Source: Pyrocephalus nanus (Eukaryota > Chordata > Aves > Passeriformes > Tyrannidae). From it: a DNA stretch of 64,000 nt. Numbering within the stretch: the first letter of the stretch is position 1; each line of letters begins with the position of its first letter. The notes under the pieces were generated by a model. It did no database searches. It was given only the letters and a program-made list of their open reading frames with translations, and had not been told where the DNA came from. Positions 24,136 through 38,591 of the stretch are shown here, in pieces. The stretch covers positions 7,446,556-7,510,555 of the forward strand of contig CM076261.1 of NCBI GenBank assembly GCA_038380795.1. Reading direction: 5' to 3'. The translations under genes and the position numbers were made by a program.

Positions 24136-27100
24136 GCATTACCTTCTAGTGAAATGTCGTTTTTCAAGTGGAATATTGGTCTGGAAAAGAAAAATTAATT
24201 TACTTCTGGTGCAGGCTCTTGATTCAGAAAAGACCACAAGAAGAATGTAAACTTTGTGTCCTGGGCAAACTCCCAAAACATGTAAATGTACCTCAGGAAG
24301 CTTTAATCTAGGTAGCTTGATACTCTAAAATTATAAAGAAGTAGCACATGCTTTAGTGTAGGGTTCCCTAGGTACTTGGTGCTGAAGGCATGTTACTGCA
24401 CCCTGCCATGGCTGTCTCTACTGAAACCATTACAGTTTCTGTTCTAGTTTTAGCAGACCTCTATTAAGTAGCAATACCATTTTTGTGCTTTTTGTTTGGC
24501 TTTTCTCTTCTGTTGAAAAATGAAAATACTTTACCAGTTCCTGAAAAGCTGTGACCAGTAAAAAGTCTGTGAGGAATGCGAATAAACAGCGAGTCTGAAG
24601 ATCTTCCTCTAGGAGCTGCACTCACTACATTGCAGGATCAGGAGAAAGGAGAATAATCAGAGTATTCCTAAATAAGCTTTTTCTTGTTTAGTAATTAATC
24701 TACTGGAAAAAAAAGCCTCTTAATTCTTGCAGTCTTCAGGGCTTTTCTTTCAGTCTCATACTTATCCCATTAGATTTCTTTTCATCCCTCCTGCCCTTTA
24801 GAAACTAATAAAGTGTGGATCAAAACCTTTCCTTGCATCTACAGGCTTTAAAGTGGGGAATGTGACTGCCTCCATTTCAGAGCCTAAGTCAGTTGTTTCC
24901 CGAGTTGGAAGTCAGTGACAGTGAGCTGGAGATGGATTCCATCGCTCCTCTTCAGAAGCATAAACTTTAAGTTTTCTGCTGAAATTTAAGAGGGATTTCT
25001 TGTCTCAGTTAGATTTATGGGAGATTTTTTTCATCCCTTCTTACAAAACTTAATTTCTTGGCAGGCATTTATGACTGATAGTATGTTGTTAGCAGTTACT
25101 ATGACTGTAGTAAGAGTGGCCAAAAAAGCATTGATTTGAGGGAGAGGTCATTAAATGCTGTATCAGAAAGCTATTTGGCAAGCCTGTTGCTCGTAGAATA
25201 CTGGTTCTTTGGGTTGAATTTGAAGTTACTCTGAAGTACAAGATAGTGGTAAAGAAAGATTCTCCCTCATCAGTGTCAAAAACCAGGCCTGTATGCTGAT
25301 ATTTTCGTCACAGTTAAAAACAGGTGTGTTTTTAATATCTCCTGTTGTCTTTCTTCTTTTACCAGAGAATTGCGTGGTTTAAATTACTTCATTAACCTTA
25401 ATCAAGCCTCATAGGAAGTGCTCTGTGTAGTATTTTGAAATCTGATACACAGTAGAAGTGTATTGGAAAATGGCTAAAATTTTGCAGACCCGGTGTCTGG
25501 GCATACACAACGTTTTTCCAATGAAAAGAATTGGTTCGGCCAAAAGCAGCACACTTAGGAGACTACGTATTGCCACCTACAAGTTCTGCTTCCTAGGCAT
25601 CTTCAAGTGCTCACAGATTTCTACACTTTTTGGACTTTGCTCCCAAGCTGGGGAAAGTCATAGGATGGTTTGTTGTGTGGCAAACGTGGCAGCAGAGCTC
25701 GGTTATTGCACAAGCAAAATGGTTGGGTTGTAGTTTAAGTCCTCTGATATTTCCCAACATATCAGACACAGTCTTAATCCTTTATATATACTTACAGAAC
25801 TCAGAGAAGAAGCAATTAAAAGGTTTTCATGAACTTCATGAGCTGAAATAAAGAGCTGAGTGCTTTCGTTCTCAGTGTTAAAGCAATGTAGTTATTTCCA
25901 TCACCAGTGGACATAATGCTTTCTGCATCTAGAAGTCATATTTACAATCACCTGTATTACAGCAGCATGAAGGAAAAAAAATCCTGTCTGGACCTCATTG
26001 AAAATGTAATGATGTACACAGCCATTTAATGAGGAAACAGGTGCAGGTAATTACCCAAGTGATAATGTTGCAGCAGCTAATAACATCAAATATTTGTGAT
26101 AATTGCATGCAAGCAGTTGATCACAGTTCTATGCTTCTTATGTTACAGTAGATTTGAAAAAAACTTTTCAGTACACATGTATTCGTATTAGAACATGGAA
26201 GCCACGGATGCACTTTCCTCTCCTGTAACTTCATATACTATGATTTTGCATTAAGTTTAAATATGACTGTGTTGGTACCTAAATTTTTACTAGTTCATTT
26301 TTCCCTGTACCTTAGAGGGGAGGAATGTTCTTCTGCCAGATTTGAGTTCCTGATTTCCCCATACTCTTACAGTCTTTACCTCTTCCAGATGTCACAGTCA
26401 AATCTTGTTCCATTCTGGTTTCTGCTGAAGGATGACTGGGCAGGATATACTTCACAGTTCATTAGTTGCTGCGTTGCAGCATTCAGCTCTTCCCCAACAC
26501 TGCAAACACTTTCACATCAGAAGAAGGTGAGAGTGAGACCTAGATTCATAAAGGCACATAGAAACCCACAGTAGGATAAGAGTGAAATTAAGGTGCACAG
26601 GTTCAAAACGATGATGATGGAAACTCATTAATAGATAGAGCAGAGAGCATTGTTACCTGCTCCTGGAAGCACCTAAGCACCCACCTAAGTCACACTGTAA
26701 TGAAGGGGAGTTCTCCAAGGGCCTGGTGCACATGCAGCTGAGCATGGTGGCACCATCCTGAACCCGGGAGTCAGAGGTGGTTCTTCCCAGCATGGCTGTC
26801 TCCTGCAGTTACACGAGAAAGAGATCGGAGACATAGTGACAATGGGATGATCCCTAGTGTATTCTCTTACTTATATGTTAAGAGCTACAAAAGAAGGGAA
26901 GGGAATGAAAATTTGCTAAAGAGGAAGATTTCTTCCATGCAAGGCCTGTGCAATAAGACCACTGCTCAAAAGGAATTGGAGATGCTTCTTTCTGAAGCTT
27001 TTTTTTACATTCATGTCTTAAGTTGCAAGGACATGGCTCTTCCCAGGATGAAAACCTAAGTTTGCTATTTGCCCTCTTTTTGCACATGGACACGTTGTAG

Positions 27101-30100
27101 AGAAGAAATCAATCTGTAGAAGAGAAATTAAGATTTGTCAGGCATTTGAGAAGGCTCTGGAAAGGAAAACAGAAGGTGAAGAGAAGCAAGTCCTGGTCCA
27201 GTCTTTTGCCCCTACAGTATTTCAGCAGTTTTCAGTTAATAGGAATCAAAGCCAATTGCTGTTTGAGTGGCAGAGAGCACTTACCCTGTGGTTCTCACAT
27301 GTTAGGAAAGAGATCCTACCATTGTGCTGCTACTTAAAAGGGCAGTGTCACAATCTCTTGAAAGTGATATCCCAAGAAAAAACTGAAAGAGAGGACAGGC
27401 TTTCGGAGGAGGATTCTGGAGTCTTCTGTATCCCAAACAAGGAAGGGTGCTTTTGTAGAAGCTAGCAGGGTAGCTGAAGAACGAGATGTAAAACTTGCTG
27501 CTTTTCTTGGCATTTCCTTTTGAGGTTTCCTTATTAAGCAACCACAGCTTAAAAAATTCCAGGATGATAGTTGATGAGGGTCCTTTTCCAAGGAGATGGG
27601 TTGGATATTGTGCACTGGCTCTCGAGCTAGTGCCTCTGGGAGCTGATTAATCTAAAAAGCATGAGACAGGACAATGTGAAGATGCTACCTGAGTTCTGGA
27701 AGTTCACTGCGTAGCAGCAGTAGTAATGATAAGGTGTCAGAAACAAAAAAGTCATCATATTCCAGAGTAGACCTGATTAGCAACAGCATTAAGTTTCCTT
27801 CATGAGTGCACCCTGTGCTATGTGAAACTTTTAAGGCAGCCTGTGGCCTTGAAATTTTAGTGGAATAAATTGATGTACCATTTATAAAAATATGTGATAT
27901 TTTTCAGCAGTCACATTTAGGTGTTACGTTGGCTATGGTGTTCTTGCTGTGTTTAATTTTAGTGTGAGGCACATTTGTGAAGGCAGAAAGTTGTTTAGAG
28001 AAATGTCAATTCAGGCACTTTACTGACATGGCTTGCAAAATGCAAGCAGCTTTACTGGCAGATTTTTTTCCCTGCTTTTTAGTGTAGATGTACTAGCAAT
28101 TATATAATTAGTAAGAATTTAATTATTATTTTAGTTACACCAAGGAAAACTATATTTTGCAAGGATATATTACAGTGCCTGTTGAATTTAAATAATCCAT
28201 GTTGTAGATTGTATACATTGAGTTGTACTTTTAAGGTAACAGAAAGTATTAAAGCAGATCATTTTATCTCCTGTGAAGTCTATAAATAAGCAGATTTCAA
28301 TTAAAAAAAAAAAAAGGAAAAAGAAAAAGCCCTTGGAATACACACCTTGGCACCTTGGATATGGCCTGTATGTACCAGTGAAGTCAATCATCAGGATTTT
28401 TACATGTAAAAAGTGAATTTATATTAGGTGTAGTCTTTACAGCTGCATAGCACTGGCAATATGACACTATTTCTCTGGTGGTACACATATATGTTAATTA
28501 ACCTTGTCCTGCCTCCCCTGTAGTTTCATCTTTCTTGTCTCCACCTTCTCTTGAAGCCTAAATGTAAGGGAAATGCCTCCAACTCTTGATTTGACATTCT
28601 CTGTAGCATTAGGGTTCACTATAAATGCATCCATTTCTATCAAGTTATTCCCCTTTATAGATGGTAGATGTCATTTTCACTAAACTGCAGTGATGTTTTG
28701 ACTCAACAGCAAATGGGTCATAAAGAAATCTTCACCAAAGTGTTTTATTTCTGGAATCTAAAATCCACAATTGTTATGATATACTGAAAGATACTTAGCA
28801 ACGCACACGTGAAATTACCCAGACAGAAATAAAAAGTTTTGTGGGTTTGCTTTCAATTAATGAATTTGCCTTTAAAGTTCCCAAAAAGGGCTCCTCTGAG
28901 ATCTTTTATTAACCCATATTACTGTCATTCAAATAAAAATACTCCTTTGGAAAAGCTACTAAAGCTACTTTGCCACCTGTAATATGGAAATAAAAATGGA
29001 TGCTGCAGTGATGCTGCTATTTATCCTTTGTGTTTGGCAAATAAAACCTATGCTGTGTAATATAGGATAAAGAATATAGAAAATCCTCTGATATAATCTC
29101 AGGTTGTCTAGTTTCTTTCACTGGTGAATTTTATTCATATTGAGAAGAAAAGCATTTGAAATTATGTAACCCGAGGCCACTATTTTGTGTGTAAATAGGT
29201 AGGCTGCTTTTATGTTGAAGGTGTGATTTTCCTTTATTTTGCCATTTAAGAGCCTTTCAATACTACTCTAAGGCTGAAGCCTAAAAAAACTTCTAATTTT
29301 TGTACTACCTTTGTTAAATGACAGGTCTTTGCAATGAAAGCAAACTTTAATTGCCAAAACATTTATTCATTTTTGTTACTTTGAGATTCTGGGGTTTTGT
29401 TGCTTCAAGGTTCTTTTCTTTTTCCTATTCTGTACAGTTCATGTGCCATTCTCCCTTCCTGGGAGAATATATTTATGTACAAGAATTTAATTCTCTCATC
29501 CTTCTGCTTTAAGCTCAGTATGTTCATGAGATTTCTGTGTACAGAAAGTCTTCATAGCGCCTCGCTAAATTCTGCTGAATCCTCCAGCCGCACACAGACT
29601 TTACATTTTACATCAGCTGTCATGTTTGTTTATTGTGTGCCAAATTTCTCTCTTTGCCATCTCTAAACTCGAGGTGCTTTTTCTAAGCATTGTTATTTTT
29701 CAATGGATTCATTTCCCAGAGAAAGCTTTGTTGGTGTACCGCATTTAAACATGTCAATGATGCAGAGTCTAGGGAAGCAGAGACTGTTAAATTCTCTAAA
29801 GGATTCTGGGATATCCTTTTTTACCTATTAGTTGCCTGAGCTTTGCTTTGCTTTGCCTATTAAAATGTGTTCCTTTATGTTTTAAAGAAAATTTGATGGA
29901 ACATTTGAAGATAGGTCTAGAAAAGCACACACATTAATATTTATGGCTGCGTGTATTTCGACTCCGGAAGGCCTGACTAGCAATTGGATGTAACCACGTT
30001 GATGATTTTCAATACATCTGCTGAGCCACAGGATATTCTGAGCAAGGTAGTTGCCTTTACTTTGAAATGAACACATGAAGAGATTTGGTTTCACTTGGCT

Positions 30101-31518
30101 TCTGCACACACAGATGCATTACTTATATTCAAGATAAATAACATAATGCTTTTTTCCAAGGCATTCTTCAATGCTTCGATACTTAACACAAAGCTTCATA
30201 ACAGCTGCTTCTCTCCATGTCAAGATTAAATTGTGAAAAAGCATGTTTTTATAAACTGATAAAAATTTTCTGCAATTTTTTGGTTGCTAATTAAGTGCAA
30301 ATAGCAGATGACACTAAGTGTTGCCCTCATCTGATATTCTTTGTCTACAATTCTGAAGTTTGCTATATATGACGTGTTAATTACAGCATTGTAATGAAAA
30401 TTTTAATTACTATTTTTCTTTGTTCAGTACGTTCGTTCTTACAGTGTCATAAAGTATTTTGCATCAAATATTCTTATGGTCTTTTACAAGACCCATAAAT
30501 TTCTAAGTAATTTTTTTTTTTTAGTAGAAATGTTTATCATAATAAGACAAAACTTTCTTATGGAAGTTATGAGGACAGGATACTTGAAATTTGAACAACA
30601 TGTTTATTTTTAGCAATGTAATGACTAAAAAAAAAGGATATTGTATCCGACTGGAGGTTGAAGCTGAATTACAGTTAAAATGTCCATCGCTGCCATTGAC
30701 TTCATCTGAACCTTATTTTCTTTTTTTAGGCTAGATATACCAAATGCTCATAACTCAATGGTAGTACACTGTATTTGGGGTGTATAAATTGCTTGTAATT
30801 CAAAATAACGATAAACTTCTATGCAGAGGACATGATCGAATAATTTTTCTGGTTTATTCTTTCCTCTCCTGCTGTCTTACTGCTCATCCCTCTGCCTTCA
30901 CATCCTTTTCAAGGAACAACAAAGAGTAGCTTGTTCTGTATAATTGTATTACCTTAATTTGGGGTATTATACTGCTAATTCTTTTATATTGAGGAAATAT
31001 AACTGTAGGTTTACTCTGCAGTTCCAAATGGTTTGTAAGAAAATATTTTTAATTTGAGACTCAAATGGGAATGTGCTTCTAATTTTATTGACAGTCCTTT
31101 GGGAGAAGGGTTTATATTTGGTTCTTGTTTCTTTACTACATGTCTTAGTATTCTGTATATTCAAACAGCAACACTTTTCATATATATGTATTACTTCTGG
31201 TCAATGAGAGTGGAATATTAGGTTTCTTTTAAAAAAACCAAAAAAACTCGTAAAAAACCCCAAGATCCAGTAAACCAAAACCACTGCAGTTTTTGAAACA
31301 ATAAATCAACTACTTTCCTATAAGCAGTTGTATAATGAAGTAGCATAATATTTAAATATTGATGTGCTAAATATAGAGCAGATATTAAATGCTACCACAC
31401 AAATACCTAAAGGAAAAAATTCAAGGCAATAAAGCTGTGTGGACCATATGGCTGCATTGTGTTGTAGTATGCTTTTTCCCTAAGCTGGGAGCATTAGCTT
31501 CTCTGCCTCTATAAAATA

Positions 31519-31757
31519 TTTTTTTTCTTTTTTTTTTTTTTTTTTGACTGCTAGAGGTCAGGAAAAGACTGGCATGGCATCCAAATTGCCTGAAGCCACC
31601 CTACTTTATGGTTTGTAGCCCCTATCTCCAAAGGGCTGCTTTTGTTTTTGGGCCCAATCCAGATGCCAACTGCTGGAATAGATTGGCGTCTGATCCAACC
31701 TAGTATTGCCACATTGAGGTTCTTGCAGTTCCCCTCAGTATTTTGCAGTACTTCCAA
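31519..31757 (-). mobile_element. Retroposon-like fragment with A-rich tail, minus strand
   Basis: On the minus strand a unique-looking block of about 210 bases (31757 down to 31546) ends in ctctagcagtc and is followed by some 25 A residues with one interruption, the layout of a retroposed sequence with its tail. Part of the block (ggttggatcagacgccaatc, near 31700) loosely resembles a CR1-like or SINE-like motif seen in bird and reptile repeats (ggatcagaccaaaggtccat). A 68-residue ORF spans it but shows no domain I know. Family unknown; a processed pseudogene fragment is the alternative. Confidence 0.35.
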
Positions 31758-34700
31758 TAGAGATAAGAGAGGAGCTGAAATGTTGCTCAGATTTATAGCT
31801 CAAAGGTAGGTTCCTCTTGGAGTTTTAGACTTTTTTTCATTAGTTACATTATATTGTTAAACAGTATGATACAATACAATATACAACTGGAAAAGAGTGC
31901 TTAGAAAATAAGAAAATAGGAAAAGTACATACTTATTTTATGGTCTTGTAGTACATACTGTCTGTCAACAATCATCCTTTAAGTCTAGTTCAAGACACCA
32001 TCCAATTCATAAATGTTGTCCCTTTTTATCTTGTCATGGGAGTCAGAAGAATCTGTGCTAGATAAGCAGACAAAGATCATGTTGTGGTTGGAGTGGGGCA
32101 AGTTGGTCAATCATGATCTGTGGTCAGTAAAATTGGTAGCTCGTGGAACAAAATTTGGAAGGCAGGATGCATTTAAAATATAAAACATCCAATATGATGT
32201 TGAAAAATTGCATGTTTACATTCATTCAAGTCTAATGCATACTAGAACTCCCAAAGCAGTTGTTTTGGGTATTTTTTGGTAGTTTCTTTTTATCCTAAAT
32301 CAATATAAAGTTGAAATGAGTCCTTTCTGGGTTCTGTCAAATGAATCTACCTTTCTAATCCTGAAACACTTTCTTCAGCATTTTGAAATGGAGTGGAATA
32401 GCTCCTGCTTTTAGAAGCCTTTCACGATCATGCTATGCATTCAGCTCCCATTTTCCTGCAGTACAAAATCATCCTTTGAAAGAAGTGTGATAGGTCACAC
32501 TGCTGTTACTTTCTGTGCCGGAGGTAGACCCTGTCAGCTCATCCCTGTCAGTTTTCCTGGTCTGTCATTAGCATGAGAACTGGGAGAGCCGTAATGTCTT
32601 TTCTTAAGATAGATTAAGGATCAAGCAGTTATTAGGGTAGGGATAGATTTCTTGCATAAGTTTTCTCACTGAAATTAATGAAGTGACTCTCTAGCTGTTA
32701 GACTGCAAACACTTAAAATGTGATTGAATTTTTTAAGTTTTCTGTAACTGCTTTTGCAGAAGACCTGAAGCGATAGCTTTTTGTTTTGGTAAGTGCTATC
32801 TCACATAACAAACAGGATTGTTTAAATATCAGAGTTACTTAGGATTTCACTTTTACTGAGGTTTGTGAAACTGAAGAGGTAATACAGACATTATTTTTAT
32901 TTCCTATGGATTAACTCTGCCACGTTTTTAGGCAGTAGTTTCCACATGGTTATATCAACTCTAGCAACGCCTTCCTTTCTCTGTTAGGGAGCAGCAAGGG
33001 CTGGCACTGGCTGTGCCCTCACAGACAGGATGTAGTTCCACAGCATCTAAATGCAGAGCCTGTAACAGGAATAAGGTCATGCTAATGGGATCCAAGGGAA
33101 GTCCTGGGTCCGGGGTCCAACTGAAGGCCTGGCGTAGGAGCTGAAGGAGAAGGGGACGGAGCCAGTGGTTGATACGGGAACTGATGGCCCAGGGCTGAGC
33201 TGAAATGAGGGCCCATGGGCAAGGTAAAGGATGGGACAGTATGGCCTGATAGTGCCTCATCTCACCATCTCTCACATTCCCAGCACTAAAAAAACCCCAA
33301 CAACAGAGAGAAAATAGAAAATCAGTTGAGTCCTTGGTTTGGTTTACTCTGCAGCCTCATAGGACAGAAACATAGGAAGGCAAGGTAGAAATGTGTGAAT
33401 CACTTTTAGTAGCAGCATGATTCTTTAGGGCTTAAAGAGCAGTTTTGGCTACATAGGTAGGCTTTGAAGTGCTTCCTAGACTAACTTCTATGTGTCTAGC
33501 TGATATGTAAGAGATAGTGTATCAATAATAGTTCAACCAGTTCTTTGCCCATTGAAAAAACAATTGCATTTGACTTCAAGAAAATTTCATGTTATACTTA
33601 GAGAAGCTAAAGGTTATTGAAGATAAGGTAATTGAAGGTTATGCATTTAAGAAATGTCTCCTGAGAAAAGACCTTTTCTTCTTCTGTCAGCTTGGTCTGT
33701 TTTCTGTTTGTTTAGCAAAACTCAAAAATAGTTTAGTCCTGTGTTAATTAAAATAAGGCGGGAAAGAGTCCAGAGGAAGGTGATAGTAATAAGATCCTGT
33801 GGGTTAACCAATCAAAGTGTATCAAATTTGATGACCTTGATATCTCTTATGCCTGCTAATGGCAAATACTGCTTATTACTGTGTAGTAAACAGCCTTTCT
33901 GTTTCCAACTTTCTGCTAGTAATAATAATACAATAAAATCCACATAAACAGCTTCAATGGGCTTGACTCTAACGTACCTGACAAATAAATAATAGTACTT
34001 TGTAAACTAAGTATTTGGACTCAGTACTGCTTACACAGTTTGGTTCTGCTTTTCAGAAAACAAAAAAAATTAGTCAAGGACATAGTAATCATGACCAAAA
34101 AGTTACTATTTGTTTTAATTTGCAGAACAAAATGAACTCTATATCTTGTTTTTGTGGATGCTATGTGCCCATTTCTGTTTCAGTTCTGTGTGAACTGACA
34201 GTTATTGTCCGTGTTTCATGCCTATTTTCTTGCACGGTAATATAGAAGCTTGCATAAATGAAAAACAGGGCAGGGATTAAGAAAAGTGACATTGATCACT
34301 GATGACTATTTGGGAGAATCATTTATCATGCAAAAATAACTGCAAACAGCACATAACATGGCCCTCATAAGCTAATTTCCCATTAGCTGGCAGTAATAAA
34401 TTTACACTCTTGTTTATCCAAGAACATAAAATGTTTTTTTTCCAGAAATGAGTAACACCTCATATCAACCATGAGGCTGTGGGGTGTCCTGCATAATTTA
34501 CAGACAATCTAACTTGACCTATGCAGGTTAAGTGACTCACTTGAGATAACGAATCAGTGTCAGAGTGTGAAATAAAGATGAGAAATACTTAAGCTTGTTT
34601 ACAATTCCTAACAGGACGCCTATATTGCTTTTCAATCCAGAACACCAATGCTGACTTAAAATCTTCAATCACCTTTATCCCAAGCTTTCACTGAAATATA

Positions 34701-35790
34701 AAAAGCCCTTATTAAAAGAGGCATTGGTAAAATACCAAGTTTTTATAATTGATATTTGCACTCAGCAGTGGGTGATGACAAAGAAAAGCATTAGAAGCAG
34801 TGCAGGTATCCCCGCATAATGCAACAGATGTTGATGTTGCTTCGAATGTTGTGTATCTTTCTCACTGCAGTGAGCTTCAGCTCACAGCTGACTCAGGTGA
34901 AGCATCTCTTTATACTAGTGCAAGGCTGGTAAAAGTCCTTCTTATTCTTTAGGGAATTTTTTTTTCAGAAAGCCTGAGCTAAACCTCTTCAGCCTCTACT
35001 CAGCGACAGAATATTGTATGAGTGCTCCAAATGTGAAATTTTCTCTCCAGATTAATTTTACTTTGCAGTCATTTATAAACAGTAATATTCTGTTATTACT
35101 TATCAGCAATACTAAATATATTGTTTAAATTTCTAAGTGTTATCAGGTGACACAGGTTTGTGATGCAGATTGCTTCTAAAGAGCTGGAGATTTTCTTTGG
35201 CTATTGAAATTTCTAAGTCTCCCATTGCCAAGGCTTTCATTTTAGAGACCAAGTCACCATGCAAGTCTAGATGGTCACTAGTCATGTTTTTCAGCATCTT
35301 TGGTGATGATTTTAAAGTCTTGGGAATCCCTTGTTACCCAGGATAAATTTGACCATTTTGAGACTAAAATTTATAACATGTTTGTGTGAAAATCTATGGA
35401 AAAGCAAAGGAGAAGGATAAGGAAAAGTATATAAATACAGAGCTTGTAGTAGACTGTTCAGAATTATTTCCACTGGATTTTTTTAATAAAAACTCTCAAC
35501 TATATTTTTAAAATAGTGAATGTTTATATTACTCTATTATTATATTAGCTGAGCTTTCATAACACATCCAACCCTAAAATACTACTTATCCATGCTACTG
35601 AGGTATTGGAGTCATTGTTAAGTAATTACAGTAGTAAGTATCCATTTCTTCTTACCAGACAATTTAAAAAAAAATAAAGAAAAAAGGAAAAATTGGAAAG
35701 ATCTTTCTAGGTCTTAGTAACCTAACTACTGAAGTTGCATAGTGTAAAAGGAAAAACAGCTAGTTTTACTGTCCTAGCTGAGACATATGA

Positions 35791-35810
35791 AAAATCATAA
35801 ATATGATTTT
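35791..35810 (+). repeat. 9-bp inverted repeat, AT-rich
   Basis: AAAATCATA and TATGATTTT are perfect reverse complements with a two-base spacer. Probably incidental in this AT-rich intron. Confidence 0.7.
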
Positions 35811-38564
35811 ATGCTAAAAATTTGTAAGCAAAGGTAAGCTACAGGGAAATATGAGTTTAATTCTCCCTGTGGATATAAGCTAAATATTAGAGAATTTTAG
35901 TTATTTCTGGGGATGCAGTCTCTCTTGAAGTATAAATAATGCTTCTAACTATTTAAGCATGTGTTATGTTGTTAGAGAGAATAAAATACTTTCTGCTTTC
36001 CTCCTCATGCTTGATTAAAAAGTAATTTCCTGGTAATGATTTTCTTGGGCATTTGAGAACCTTTAAACAACGTTTTAAGTAGCATCTCAGAAAATCTTTT
36101 TGAGATTTTTTTTTAATGGACGGAGCTAGTGTTTCACTTTTTAGAAAGAAAATGACAAAAAAAAAAATCTTTTTAGCTACCATGAAATAAAAACAATGCT
36201 ACAGAAAAATAACTGAAGTGCTTGTATTTTGGCTCAATCTCTGTTTTTCCATCTGTTAGAAAATCATTTGAGATTTTAAAAGTGTGAAATACTATTTTTG
36301 TTGTTTAATGCAGAATTAGAATCAGTTCATCTAAAGAATGGTTTTCACACATAGTTTAGAACACATAATGGGTAGATAGATAACTGAGGGATGTAAGGCT
36401 GTGAATGCTTTCTATAGCTTTAAGAAGCTCTTTGTGTGTTTAGGTCACATTATGTTGCTATTTGTATAATTTTACATATTTCTGTTGAAGTTCAAAGTCT
36501 TCATCTACCGTGTAGCAATCGTCCTGGTACCCATGAAGTGGGGACAAGCCAGACAGTATAAATACTTATATACACAATCCAGCTACAGTTTTAGAAATTA
36601 TGGTGTCCATATCCCTCATTAACAGAAATTAAGGAATCATGATTCAAGGAATCCTCCTTTCAAGAGGAAGGTGTAAAGTTCAAAAATCATCTTCTTTAAT
36701 CTGTTAGCATATTGAGTGCACTTTCAAACTAAATTAGTTGAAGGATGAAAGGGGGTTGGGCTGTTGAATATTGAGTCATAAGGAAGGTATGCAGGGAGAT
36801 GGTCCGGAGGAAGCCAAAGAGATTGATGAGGTTGGCATCACTCACACAGCAAAGCAGCTAAGTAGAGTGTGGCAGGACAAGAAACTTCAGAAAATTAAAG
36901 AAAGAATTAGACATATAAACTGTGAGAATCTTAGACGAGTTTTTGTAGGTGTGAAATAAATGCCAGTATTTGTTAAAAATAACACAGGGAGCCTAGCTAC
37001 AATCAGAAAAAAAACAACCTTTCCTCTTAGGAATCCTAGCTTTACATAAAAATAGGTTGTTAGTGGTTTTTTTTTAAAGCAACTCTGTTTTTAAAAGGAA
37101 TTAGGCTTTGTAGGATTTTGCCTTTTTCCTAGACTTTTGTTCCCTTGTTTGCTTTTTATTCTGAAGGATTTTTATTCTGGATTGCAGTAGTTGCAGACTA
37201 CTATTGATGAAAAGTTTACCCGAAGTGTATCAAGACAGCAATTGTTTAATCAAGGGCAAAGGCTTTTAAATAACTGAAACAGGCTATAAATTGTAAACAT
37301 TTAAGTTTAGTTCTAATCTTATTTTAAAATATTTGTCTGGGGGAAAAAGGGCTTTTTAGAGAAAACAGGAGTTCAAGATTATTCCAGTCTACTTGCTTGA
37401 GAAGTTTTGACCCTGACTTCTGACAAAACCAAGAGATTCATAACATATTCTCATCTGCCAAACCAGGCTGAATGTTAAATTATTTCATGTTAGCAATATT
37501 GCCAGCCCATACACGTAGAGGAAGTTCTGAATGAGGTTTTTATTTTAAAAAGGCAGTAAGAGCTTGTCTGTCACTGACCCTTTTCAGTCACTACTTTTTC
37601 ACTTTCCTGGTAAGACCTCTCTGAATTTTATTACTGAAATACATGAAAAGGTGGCACACTGTTACAAAAAGATGAGAGGAAGCAGTATATTTGTAAGACT
37701 GGACTGATTAATTCTCACTGACCTCCATTACGATAATGATATCAACCAATCCACCTACTGAAGTGATAATGAAGTAGAAGTAATTAGGCTTTAATAAAAA
37801 TCTCCCTTGCATTATTCTTTCAGGAAATTAACTTACATTCTGTTAAAGCTTGGCGAGTCTTGCCTCCTATCTCATGACAGGCCTTATCAAAATGATGAGC
37901 AAAGAGTAGGAATAGCCTAGATGCATTTATCTAGTAATTGTTCATCATATTGCAAAGTCTGTCGAGTTACAATCTGCACAAAAAATCAGGCTTGAGTGTT
38001 ATGAAATGAGTGATGTCACTGCCTGACTGAAAAGTTTTTTTTCTTTTAAAAATAAGTACATTTCAAATGATGAAAAAAACCCACTGTGTCTTTAGAGACT
38101 TACATAAGAGAGTAAAAAGAGGATTTATTTTCAACAGGCTTCTTTAGTTAAAAAAGTTAGTGCAAACTTTAAGCAAAATGCAAACATTGGTGCACAGCTT
38201 TTTGGGAATGACAGATAATTCATTCTTTGTGTAAATAGCATTCAGTACATATCTGTTTGTTGTGCTCCATATAGCAACTTCTGTGTCTGAGCAGGCATTT
38301 CAGAATATTTGTTTAATATATCCTCACACTTCAAGAAATACATTTAGAAGAATTTGCATTCAAATGTTTTCAATGTGTTCTTTAATCTTAATCTCTCAAT
38401 TTGTAAATCTGTAATTGTGCAACACGTGAAATAGATTGCAGTGTGCTATCTAACATGCTGCTAAGTGTGCATTCTCTTTCCAGTAGACTATTCTCAACTT
38501 TCTGCTTGTCTTCAGCAGATGATAAGAAGGAAATGAAGAATATGACAACTGTAATAAACAGAGA

Positions 38565-38591
38565 GCGAGTGAGTGAGTGAGTGAATGAGTG
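38565..38591 (+). repeat. (GAGT)n microsatellite
   Basis: About six GAGT-type units with two substitutions (gcgagt and gaatga). Short tetranucleotide repeat in intron 2. Confidence 0.85.

Noticed and set aside
27146..27615. Cluster of 60-93-residue ORFs on both strands
   Set aside because: Mutually overlapping in different frames, no recognisable domain, no splice context; consistent with chance in a somewhat GC-richer patch.
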